Made by a program: the position numbers and the translations under genes. From contig WFMF01000078.1 of assembly GCA_011033025.1 (NCBI GenBank), positions 187,001-251,000 on the forward strand: a DNA stretch of 64,000 nt, in the 5' to 3' direction. Shown here piece after piece: positions 55,191-64,000 of the stretch. The notes under the pieces are model-generated. The model was not told the origin of the DNA and searched no databases. It saw only the letters and a list, made by a program, of their open reading frames with translations. Within the stretch, counting starts at the first letter, position 1. Each line of letters begins with the position of its first letter. This stretch comes from Beroe forskalii. Lineage: Eukaryota > Ctenophora > Nuda > Beroida > Beroidae.

Positions 55191-56640
55191 ATAAAATTTT
55201 CCCAAACAATTTAAAAAGGGAGGAAATAAAAGGTTTATCCAAAAACCCCAAAATCAGTTTGGTTTTCTTGGGGGAAAGGATGTATCGCGACCCATTTTAC
55301 TCTAGTTGATTTAAAATTTAAATGAATTTTCAGAACATCCCAATGCAAAGGAACTTTTCTTTTCCCTAAAAAAAAGGCGGATTAAAACAAATTGCCTATA
55401 AGCCCCCAACCACTAAAAAAAAAAAATTTTTGCCTGGTTGAAGAAGTTTAAAATTTTCCCCAGGGTTTGAATTTTGGGGGGGATAAAAGAATTTTTAAAC
55501 TATTAAACCCATAAAAGAACATTTTAATGTCCCCCGAAAAGGCGTTATCAAAAAAAACTTCAAACCCAAAACCCGAGTCTTAAAAAAAAGGGGAAATTTT
55601 TTTTCCTATGGGGAAAAAAATTTTCCCTTTTTGATTCATTTTTTTCCAAAAAAGGGATTTATTTTTGACAAAAAAAAATTAAATTTTTCATAACCCCCCA
55701 ATTGATAGCCAGAGTTTTTAAAAATTTTTGTAAGGGGTTTAAAAATGTTAACCCAGATTTGAAAGATTTTGCAAAAACGTTTTGAACGTTTAACCAAATT
55801 TTATTAAAAACATTTCCAAGGAAAAGTCCCCCCGGGGGAATTGTTTAAATTTCCTTGTTTGTAAAAAGGTCATTGTTTTGTCAATTTTTCATAAGTCCTT
55901 AGAGGGAGAAATATGAGTAAACCAATAGTCAAATGTTAGAAATTTTGGGAGCGCCAAAAGGGGTTTTTTTTAATAAAAACCCCCAAACCCCAGGGAAAAA
56001 CCCTGACGAAACAAAATGTTTTTGACTGGCTTTTGGGTCGGTTTGGAAAAAATAAATCCATTTGGCACCATACAATATTCGACAACGAAAAACAGGATCT
56101 TTGTGAAATATTAATTCAAGCGCAGGGAAAAATGAAAATTCTATCCCCAGTAACTAAGAATCAAAAGGAAACATGTTCTTTCAGACTGGGGAAAAAGGGG
56201 GCAGTACAATTTTTGACTGTTTACAGTTTATTACCCAACCTTAAAAAACAGCAAAATACCCCGGGGGTATAGTCCATTAAATTCCCCAGGATTTAATGGT
56301 GTCCCCTTTAAAAAACCCAAATTTAAGTCTGCGGGCTCTTTTAAATTCGAGCATCGGTCAAGACACCACTTTTTATTATTATTTGGATGTTTAATCGGAT
56401 TTTTTATTGGGACCAAAGTGTAACCCTGGAAAACTGAAATACGATATCATTGAGAGGGTCGAATGATGGGAAAACCTTCGGGCCCGGTGAGTCACTCCCG
56501 CTTGCCTGCAGCGGAGTGTCAGAATGAGCAGCGGACCCGAGACTTAAACATCCACCGCGGGTTTCTAAAGTGGGGAAAATAGGACTTTAATAAGGGGCCA
56601 GATTTCGGAGACCCAGGGGCTTAAGTTTACTGGTTTTAAG
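55190..56640. other. Homopolymer-rich, possibly low-quality stretch
   Basis: Runs such as AAAAAAAAAAAATTTTT, GGGGGGG, CCCCC and TTTTTTT are unusually dense, as if bases had been doubled, with a gradual onset around 55190 and recovery after about 56620. No coding sequence is credible here. It reads like an uncorrected or single-read part of the assembly. Confidence 0.6.
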
Positions 56641-57416
56641 CCGAACATCAATCGCAACCATCGCGCTTAAGGATGGTGATTGATGTTTAGCGTGCGTAGG
56701 TTGATGCCTTGTTAATTAAAAATTCTGGAACATCATCGATCACTATTCATGATTAAGTCGATCAGTGCACACTGCACATATGAGTTTGACAAATTGTAGA
56801 AATCAATCAGCTTTTAATTTAGCTTCAGGTGACAGAACCCCAACGATCACGAGTTCAACGAACATCAACATGCAAACTGTTAACGAATACAGCGAGGGAC
56901 TCATATCAGGACCGTCACGAGATCACTATAAAGAAAACTGTATAATGGTAAAATGGTAATGGGCGGAACCCATCATTCCGAGATCGGTGAAAGGAAGATT
57001 GGTCTCCCCAAGGTCAATCAGCACAAGAAAAATAACAGGGGCTGGATCAATAGGTAATGAATTTATGTGATTTCTAATGAATATGCATAAGGTATGACTG
57101 GACGACAGGGATAAAATATTTGGCCATAAAATATGGCTACTTTTAAATTCCAGAGGAAAATACATCCGTTCGTAATTCGCTGTTGCAAATTGTTATACAA
57201 GATCTTGATTGACTGATTTAAAGGGGCTTTGCCACTTGTAAGGCTACCAGACGCCATGAAAAAGGCTATTGAAACAAGTACAACATTCACATATATAGAA
57301 TGTATGTGATTACACAGAACCTGTAGCAAAAAAGGCAAAACCAACTGACAACGGTAACTGACAACAACTGACAACAACTGGCAACAAATGAACAAATTCA
57401 AAAACATGCAACTCAC
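56641..57416. other. Intron or flank downstream of the receptor exon
   Basis: No second receptor exon recognised on the minus strand. An inverted word GATTGATGTT..CGCGCTTAAG lies near 56645-56690 (AACATCAATCGCAACCATCG and GGATGGTGATTGATGTT). Confidence 0.45.
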
Positions 57417-58167
57417 CCCTGCAAGTGTACGGGACTTTGTTGAAGAGCACCTCCCTTGCGTCCGTGTAGTTGAAGTTCTTAACGAATGTTATGTTGTGGC
57501 TGATAAGATGCCCTGACTCCTGCAGGTTCAGAATCAGACTGTTGGCCATGTCTCCGCTGTCCAGAGTCTCCGAGAATATGGCGATCTGCTGGAAGTTCCA
57601 GCGGTACGTCCGGAACAGCCCCACTAGGATCGGGTACGGACTGTCCTTGATGTGGTCCAGGAAAATGTTATTGGTGATCTGGTTGTTTTCTCCGTACGGC
57701 TTCCTGAAGTCCTCACTGATGGCGTTAATGGAAGCAGATGTAGTCTTGCCAATACCGAATATACAGTTATATCTGCTTTTGTAGCAGTAGGGTTTGACAA
57801 ATACCATGAGTCCTATAGGGCCCAATATGAGCGTGAGCTCTGACGTAACCCGGCCCTCGACTGGGTACTTCTTAGTCACTAACTGGCTCTCCAGGAACTC
57901 CATGGTGGCAGATAGCGACCATATCTCCTGATCCACCACCTTGTACGCCAGCTCCTGCCCCAGAGTGGCAGTGAAGTCCCACCGGGCCTCCAGCTCCTCT
58001 AATGCCAGCACACACCCGGGCCCTAAGATGGGTGTCGTGAAGTCCTCGTTGAGACCCAGCTGAGGCCAGAAGTAGAGCAGAACTTGGTAAGGGTTCGTGA
58101 TATCGTCTTTTTCAAGGCGCCGTAGGGCAGTGGAGAGGGAGACTAGAGAGAGGAGTCTGAACAACAT
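57417..58167 (-). CDS. First exon of a receptor with ANF/periplasmic-binding-like ectodomain
   Basis: Starts MLFRLLSLVSLSTALRR, a signal-peptide-like N-terminus, at 58167 and runs 250 codons to a GTGAGT donor after 57417. The words ILGPGCVLALEELEARW and LILGPIGLMVFVKPYC and LFRTYRWNFQQIAIFSETLD with GDMANSLILNLQESG fit the two-lobed extracellular ligand-binding fold of class C GPCRs (GABA-B-like) and natriuretic-peptide-type receptor guanylyl cyclases (GPGC near the first lobe; W-xx-IAIF strand starting the second). NITF and NYTD are N-glycosylation sites. Membrane and signalling domains would lie in later exons, not found here. Ligand unknown. Confidence 0.6.
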
Positions 58168-58935
58168 CGCAAGGAGATACCAGCGACCACTTGGTAGCTA
58201 CAAGCAGTAACTAGAGATAGAAACCAGATGGCAGGATCTATGAGAAACGCCGCGCACGAATATTGAGTATGTGCAGGAACAGGTGCCGATCACGAATTCA
58301 ATATGTGCGTGAAAAGTTGTCGAGCACAATTTAAGGATGTGCGGGATCAAGTCTGATATCCGGGGTATGGAAGATTAACTCGAACTCTGATTAGACTGGA
58401 CTGAGTACAAAGGTAGACGATTGGAGAGAAGAAAGAAGAGGTAGCTTGCAGCGTCTAACATCACTTTCTCACAATCATGGGGATATCGCTGATTACTGCA
58501 CCATTCCTCAAATGATAAGGTACTTTTAGCTTCGACATTAGATTACAATTTATCATGAAGATCCACAAAATGTATGGAATATTCCAGATACCTTGGTACA
58601 TCTTAAATCATCGAAACCAGTAAATTATGAATGTTTGAATACGGATTTATACGACAACATCAGACGGCAAAGGAAATAATTCATCAAATAACTAAATATG
58701 GTCTATCGAATTGAAATATTGACACAACCAGAAACAATTCGGGGTAAAATTAAACCTCTAAAATTTGAGATCGAGTATACCAAAGTCAAGTAAGTACAGT
58801 CCTATATAAACTGGAAGTGGTAGCCTGCACTTTGATATTCCAGAGTACAGACGACAATATGGGATCATAACGAATCGTACCTGTGATCAATACAATCACT
58901 TAGTGTTTAAAACTGTACTGGGGGGTGGCCGACAT
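58168..58935. other. Upstream region of the receptor gene
   Basis: Presumably 5' UTR and promoter on the minus strand. No TATA box or other site stands out. Direct repeats of GTGCG(T/G)GA..AAGT..GA(G/T)CAC type occur near 58270-58350. Confidence 0.4.
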
Positions 58936-59231
58936 ACTTTTTTGTTTTTTTTGTTTTTTTTGTTTTTCAAAAATCACATTTACCTTAACAAAAAACAAAA
59001 AAAACAAAAAAAACAAAAAAAACAAAAAAAACAAAAAAAATACAAAAAATACAAAACAAAAAAAACAAAAAAAACAAAAAAACAAAAAACAAAAAAAACA
59101 AAAAATACTAAACAAAAAAACAAAAAAACAAAAAAACAAAAAACATAAAAACAAAAAAAACAAAAAAATACAAAAAACAAAAACATAAAAAACAAAAAAC
59201 ATGAAATACAAAAATACAAAAATTACAAAAT
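58936..59231. repeat. A/C-rich low-complexity array (AAAAAACAA)n
   Basis: Almost pure A with C every 6-9 bases, preceded by a TTTTTTTG mirror (58938-58970). The open frames across it are artefacts of composition. Confidence 0.95.
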
Positions 59232-59514
59232 AGATTAAAAACAAATAAAAGAGGAAATATAATACTATTGATACATCAAGTTATTAAGGTTGGCGTAGTA
59301 ACCTTCTGCTGAATTGAGTGTGGAAAATCCATTTTCACATTCATTTTGTCAGTTCGAGGCCACATAACCAAACCTTATTCTAACTCGGAACTAACAACAT
59401 TGGTCACGTATTTCTTATTACCTAATTCCTAGAACTCATCGACGTGAACTCACGGGTTGAAATACAGAAACTGACATCAAGTTTACATGTTTCTATCGCA
59501 TCTGAACTTGTTTC

Positions 59515-59625
59515 ACTATAATCAAGTCGAATGACCTATGCAAATATAAATTTCTTGAAATCCCCTAATTTCTAGAAAACGTCCACGTGAACTTACGTGC
59601 TTCACAATTTCATCGTAGATTTCTC
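59515..59625. repeat. Third copy of the 140-bp dispersed repeat
   Basis: Shares AATCAAGTCGAA, AATTTCTTGAAATCCC, AACGTCCACGTGAACT and TTCATCGTAGATTTC with 7935-8215. It directly abuts the DIRS-like copy 2. Confidence 0.8.
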
Positions 59626-60165
59626 ATTCCACTCCGTGGAACTCCACAAGAGCTTATATCGCGACGCCGCGATATCGGTCCCGGTAATTTGAAGAATCGA
59701 ATTATAAAGAGAAAAAGAAAATTATATTATCTAGTGTGCGTGTAGTGAAACATTCTCGTAAATTGAGCGGGGAGATCTTGGAATTTGTTTGTACAAGGGG
59801 AGCCAATCACGGCGCAGGTCAGCTATCACGTGACCCGCCGGATATGCTCTGCAAACACAATGGATGATCACTTTTTGTCGTACCGCCGTCGTTACTTGGT
59901 CCCGGTAGCTGCTCAGCCAAATAGATTTGTATCTGACAGTGCGAGCAGCTACCTTCTATTATAACCATTCCGTTGAAAAAATTATTGACTTCAATTTTAA
60001 CATATTTTTTCTCATCATTGATATGATACAAGTAATGGTACCTTTATTCTTGCTACTTGTCCAGTTTCGAACTAATGATTTTCTGGCCGTTAAGCTGATA
60101 AGCTCAACTTTGCGGGACTTTGTCCTTAATATTAACTATTAATACTTCAGATAAAAGTTCATACC

Positions 60166-61300
60166 ATGATTGATCCTTTTGAGGACCCACAGCTTAGTGG
60201 TCCTTTGTTTGATGAGCCTGCTCCTCCCCCTCCCCCTCCACCACCACCTGCAGGCCCTCCCATGTCAACCACACCAGCTTCAACACCCGCAATGCAACCA
60301 ACCCAGTTTAGAGTGTTGCAGAAGGAGGCTAAGCCAGCATTGCCAGAGGCCATCAAGTCTTACCTCAGCCATCCTCTGGAACTGGCAGCTCTCAAGGACC
60401 AAATGGCATCTGTTCCACAGACAGTGTCGTTCAAGCCGCAAGAACTCAACCCCGGATACAACCATTCAGGCATATGCGGGGATATAGAACGACTTCTGGT
60501 TTCATCGATCGAGAAGGCGGGCTTGGCGCTAGCACCGCTGTCTCAAGTGAGAACAGAGGACAACGAGCTATTGAACCTGGGGGTCCTGGCGTTGGGCCAG
60601 ACGATTCAGTCTCTCACCTACACGAGGCGCCTCCTGGCACTGTACAGCGCATGGGGCTTGAAGCACATGAACCAAGCTCGAAGAGCTCTCAGACTCGGTG
60701 TGGAATCTGGTACTCTGACGCCTGACGGCGAGTTTCTATTCGACGCAAGCTTCGGAGAAACGGTCAAGACTCTCACAACGACAGTGGCGGCACCTGTGAG
60801 CGCTCCAGACAAGCCAGCACAGTCTTCCTCCTCGAAGCCATACACCTACTCTGCACCTAAAACCCAACGATACTACAAGTCTAAGAGGTCAGCATATTCT
60901 ATTAATTTGCCTTACCCCAAAGTTAAAACGAAATTGTTGAATAATGATCACTCGTTGCAATTACCTCATATAATTAATAACAATAGTTATGATTTAATTG
61001 ATTGTAATGAATATCGAGCTCAGTCATCTTTGCATGACCCTGAGACTCCCGGAGACCAGCGTATCTTCTCCCCTTTGAGCGAGAAGAAGGTCTCAGCAGA
61101 ACCTTTGCGTCCTGCAGATTCGAGGGAAGACATAGTTCCTTTGAGAACAAAGTCTCTGCTTGAAGGTGAGGTGGATCCGTCACACAAGCAGTTATTTCCG
61201 ACGGTGGCCCGGCACGGGCCAATTCCTCGAATCCTGGGAAAATCTAACAGAGAGCAACACAGTATTAGAATGGGTAAGTGGTGTCTCTCTGGAGTTAATG
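60166..61300 (+). CDS. DIRS-like gag protein, copy 2
   Basis: Starts MIDPFEDPQLSGPLFDEP, then a Pro tract, SYLSHPLELAALKDQMASVP, a helical region (ICGDIERLLVSSIEKAGLAL; LNLGVLALGQTIQSLTYTRR) and a Ser/Tyr/Lys-rich tail (SAPKTQRYYKSKRSAYS). The region after about 61160 overlaps the RT frame (+1 relative). The frame stays open to 61860, so the biological stop or shift point is uncertain. The N-terminal half resembles DIRS-type gag proteins by layout only. Confidence 0.7.
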
Positions 61301-61813
61301 AGAGAACCACCGCAGCCTCCAGCTCGGGTTCAGTACCGTCTGGAGGGAGAGCAACAATCTCACCTGGACTCATTAGTCCAGGACTTGGTAGACCAGCAGA
61401 TTGTAGTAGAGTGCACACAGCCACATTTTCTAGCCGGTTTGTTTCTGCGACCGAAACCAGGATCCGACAAGTTCAGGCTAATTATAGACTTGTCACCCCT
61501 GAACGAATACCTTCGGAAGGAGCACTTCAAAATGGAGAACTTACAAACAGCTCTCGAGTTAGTGGAACGGGAAAATTACATGTGCAAAATAGACCTGAAG
61601 AATGCTTATTACAGCATTCCGATACACCCAGACCACCAACCCTACCTAGCCTTCATTTGGAAGGGGAAGGTATGGATGTTCACGCGACTCTGTTTTGGTC
61701 TGAGTCCAGCACCACGGATATTCACCAAGGTGATGAAGCCTGTCCTGAAGTTTATGAGGTCACTGGGAACGAGGATCGTCGGCTACATAGACGATTTCTG
61801 GATTTGCCATCCC
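61160..61813 (+). pseudogene. DIRS-like reverse transcriptase, copy 2, N-terminal part (interrupted)
   Basis: Contains LDSLVQDLVDQQIVVECTQP, LRPKPGSDKFRLIIDLSPLN, CKIDLKNAYYSIPIHPDHQP, FGLSPAPRIFTKVMKPVL and GYIDDFWICHP. The frame is intact up to the insertion after CATCCC, immediately after the catalytic YIDD. It is a broken gene only because of that insertion. Confidence 0.85.
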
Positions 61814-62205
61814 ATGTTGTTTCAACGTCTCCAAGTAACTTGTATGCAACGTTACTTTGAAACTTTTGAAATACGTTGTTTTAACGTTTCCAAGTAACTT
61901 GTATGCAACGTCATTTTGAAACTTTTGAAATACGTTGTTTTAACGTTTCAAAGTAACTTGTAATTGTATACAACGTTACTTTGATAAGTTTGTAATACGT
62001 TGTTTCAACGTTTGCAAATAACTTGTATGCAACGTTATTTTGATACGTTTGAATTACGTTGTTTAAGTTTTAACGTTTCCAATTAATTTGTATGCAACGT
62101 TACTTTGAAACGTCTGAACTACGCTGTTTAAACGTTTAGAGGTAACTTGTACGCAACGTTACTTTGATACGTTTGAAATACGTTGTTTTAACGTTTCCAA
62201 GCGCT
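61814..62205. repeat. ~61-bp tandem array, ~6 copies
   Basis: The unit contains AACGTTTCCAAGTAACTTGT, ATGCAACGTTACTTTGA and TTTGAAATACGTTGTTT. Copies diverge toward the right. Confidence 0.88.
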
Positions 62206-62324
62206 TCCCTGTTCTAAAATCTAAATATAAATCTGGGGAAGCGTGCTGCGCATCGCGAACTGATGTTATACATTTTTAGCAAAAGACGCGGCTTGTCAAT
62301 GTCAGACGTTGTCTGAATTGGCCG

Positions 62325-62600
62325 TAGGATGTTACCCCACCACGCGCGGCGCAACGTTCCACATTTGGACGACTGGACGTCACTTTCGGCGCTCTCGCCA
62401 TCCAGTCAGAAGAAATTTAGACGGGCAACGTCCGTCGACTGAATTGGTTGCGTTGTACTCGAAGAAATGAAGAATGATAATACCCTACCACCGCGGCACC
62501 GCGCGCGTCGTAGGATGTTAATTGTTACCCCACCCTCGCTCGCGCGGCGCAACATTCCACATTTGGACTTCCTGTAGCTGTGATGCAGAAGCGCGCGGCG
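62325..62600. repeat. Direct repeat GTAGGATGTTACCCCACC...
   Basis: GTAGGATGTTACCCCACC, then CGCGCGGCGCAACGTTCCAC and ATTTGGAC, occur at about 62325 and again at about 62510, inside the insertion. Confidence 0.7.
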
Positions 62601-63616
62601 TGAGAGCCACACAGGGTTATTTGTGTTTTAGCAAGGGTCTGCCGATGGGGTCAGACAACTTCTGACAAGCCGCGGCCATGCCACTTTGTCAAAGAAATAC
62701 TGTAGATTGTGGTAGAAATTATAACGAGTAACAAAGTTTTTGAAACGTTTTGAAAACATCACAACAACGTTTTTTCTGCAATTTTGTTTCACGAAATAGG
62801 TTGATAAAGAAGCCCAATTACAGTCATGAATGATTGTTTGAGTGAAAATTTTTGCTTCGAGTATTAAAGAAACAAGAAAATTGTAATTTAAGGACGTTGA
62901 GATGACATCAATTCAAATTATATCAAAATGAATTTTCAAACGCAAGAAAATTTTTATCGTGAGAGATATATTCGAAGGGTAACTAAATGACGCAATGCAA
63001 CCTCTTTGCAACGTGATGTTCAGCGTGATAACATCGTTACTGAAGTAAGTATGGTGAGTATTCGACTTCTCATGTAACCTCCTCTGGGGGTTAATGATGC
63101 CTTCTGGATGCTGATGGGTATCCATCACATCCTCTCTTTCATTGTACTCGAGAGTGCAATGAAAGGACTTTTGGAAGACCTTGGTCAAGAGCCTGCAGCT
63201 CCTGAACAAGGTCTTGGCTGAAGCAGCGCCAAATCCATTACAGCTGCTTCAGCCACAAACACAAATCGGAACAATATTGCTGTTGACGTGGGGTTCGCCT
63301 TGGGTAAGTTGCAGCAACGTTTTTTTCAACATTGTAGCAACAATGTGCCAACGTTTTAAAACGTTGCATTTACAACCTTACAATGGTTGCTTGAAGGTTG
63401 CATAGGGGGTAAATTGTCGTCCGCAAATAGGTTGCAGAAACGGTGGAATTACGTTTCAAGTGAAACGTTTCGCAACGTTTCATGAGGAACGTTTCACTTA
63501 AGTGTAAGCAACCTCCCTGCACACGACAATTTACCCCCTATGAAACCTCCCTGAGACGTTGTAGGTTGCATATGAAACGTTGTGCAACTCCTGTGCAACC
63601 AAAAATGTTGGGTGGG

Positions 63617-64000
63617 TCCCGACAAAAAGGAGTGTCGGAGGCTAACAAACAAGTTGGTACAACTGCTCACATCACTGGGGTTTGTAGTGAGCATGGAGAA
63701 GAGTATCACCGAGCCAGTGAAGAAACTCTCCTTTCTAGGGATGGAGATTTGCACAGAAACGATGACAGTCTCCCTTCCACAAGAAAAGAAAGTTCAACTA
63801 ATGAAGCTCATCAAATCCATGATAGACCAAAATCGAGCGTCAGCACGGGAAATGGCTCGCCTGCTGGGCAAGCTCGAGGCAGTGAAGCCGGCATTTGCCA
63901 TGACTCCTCTTTATTACAGGGAGTTGCAGAGTTGGTTAATCAATCAACAGTCACTGACAGGTCAGTTCTCCACCGATCCGATTCCCTTGAAGGGAGATCA
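63617..64000 (+). pseudogene. DIRS-like RT, copy 2, continuation after the insertion
   Basis: Resumes with the DKKECRRLTNKLVQLLTSLG equivalent and SLPQEKKVQLMKLIKS, then ARLLGKLEA. It runs off the window at 64000 before the RNase H core. Confidence 0.8.

Larger units (their letters stand above)
61814..63616. mobile_element. 1.8-kb insertion in DIRS copy 2 RT, apparent 4-bp TSD
   Basis: The RT reads ..GCCATCCC|..|TCCCGACAAAAAGG; copy 1 reads GCCATCCCGACAAAAAGG, so TCCC is duplicated. The inserted DNA has a 61-bp tandem array at the left, an inverted pair CATAGGGGGTAAATTGTCGT / ACGACAATTTACCCCCTATG near the right (63402 and 63524), and many GCAACGTTTC words. No transposase. Class unknown. Confidence 0.78.
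59626..64000 (+). mobile_element. DIRS-like retrotransposon, copy 2 (better preserved, interrupted, runs off the edge)
   Basis: Begins ATTCCACTCCGTGGAACTCC like the end of copy 1, followed by a 540-bp leader and the gag and RT frames. A 1.8-kb insertion splits the RT. The recombinase and 3' end would lie beyond 64000. The gag and first RT part have no frameshift, unlike copy 1. Confidence 0.88.

Noticed and set aside
58900..59244. Phe/Cys-rich and Lys-rich frames across 58.9-59.2 kb
   Set aside because: Products of a pure A/C low-complexity array.

Overview
The window is nuclear DNA from an invertebrate animal of uncertain phylum. Evidence for this: genes split by GT-AG introns with matching codon phases; large low-GC introns; a WNK-kinase-like regulatory tail; an insect-type amine N-acetyltransferase; a ligand-binding-ectodomain receptor exon; and abundant eukaryotic mobile elements (DIRS-like, non-LTR, Penelope-like, hAT-like, TA-flanked MITEs). 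I see no operons, CRISPR arrays or prokaryotic signals.

The main structure is a large inverted duplication. The minus-strand arm lies at 1-11256 and the plus-strand arm starts at about 23290; homology can be followed to about 27480. Both arms carry the same exon series of one gene (here WNK-like copies A and B). The exons are intact in both copies, with conserved splice phases and length differences that are multiples of three. Copy A runs off the left edge. About 9 kb upstream of it on the same strand are three further exons (19967-21133) that look like a WNK CCTL/PF2-like domain. Copy B runs rightward through at least 13 exons to about 42.5 kb. It ends in RFxV/I docking motifs and a C-terminal coiled coil, which is what suggests WNK. 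No kinase domain is in the window, so copy B looks like a duplicated 3' half.

Region by region. 1-11.3 kb: copy A, with a 5.5-kb foldback transposon in one intron that itself carries a nested 2.8-kb non-coding insertion full of CATATATG-centred palindromes, and a 1.7-kb repeat-rich insertion in another intron. 11.3-23.3 kb: spacer with a 133-bp satellite, a hAT-type MITE with 8-bp target duplications, a two-exon gene for a small secreted eight-cysteine protein, a TA-flanked MITE, the CCTL-like exons and a CCAAT-box array. 23.3-42.5 kb: copy B; one 9.7-kb intron holds a 17-bp minisatellite split by a 5'-truncated non-LTR retrotransposon, a 160-175-bp tandem repeat and a Penelope-type GIY-YIG fragment. 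44.2-44.9 kb: single-exon GNAT acetyltransferase (minus). 46.3-50.8 kb: decayed DIRS-like retrotransposon (minus). 51.8 kb: an orphan coiled-coil exon. 55.2-56.6 kb: odd homopolymer-rich sequence, possibly poor consensus. 57.4-58.2 kb: first exon of a receptor gene (minus). 59.6-64 kb: a better-preserved DIRS-like copy (plus), interrupted by a 1.8-kb insertion and running off the right edge.

The two WNK-like copies give natural empty/filled comparisons for several insertions, and the minisatellite's own paralogous unit does the same for the non-LTR element. Gene identities rest on motif reading alone; WNK is a reasoned proposal, not a confirmed assignment.
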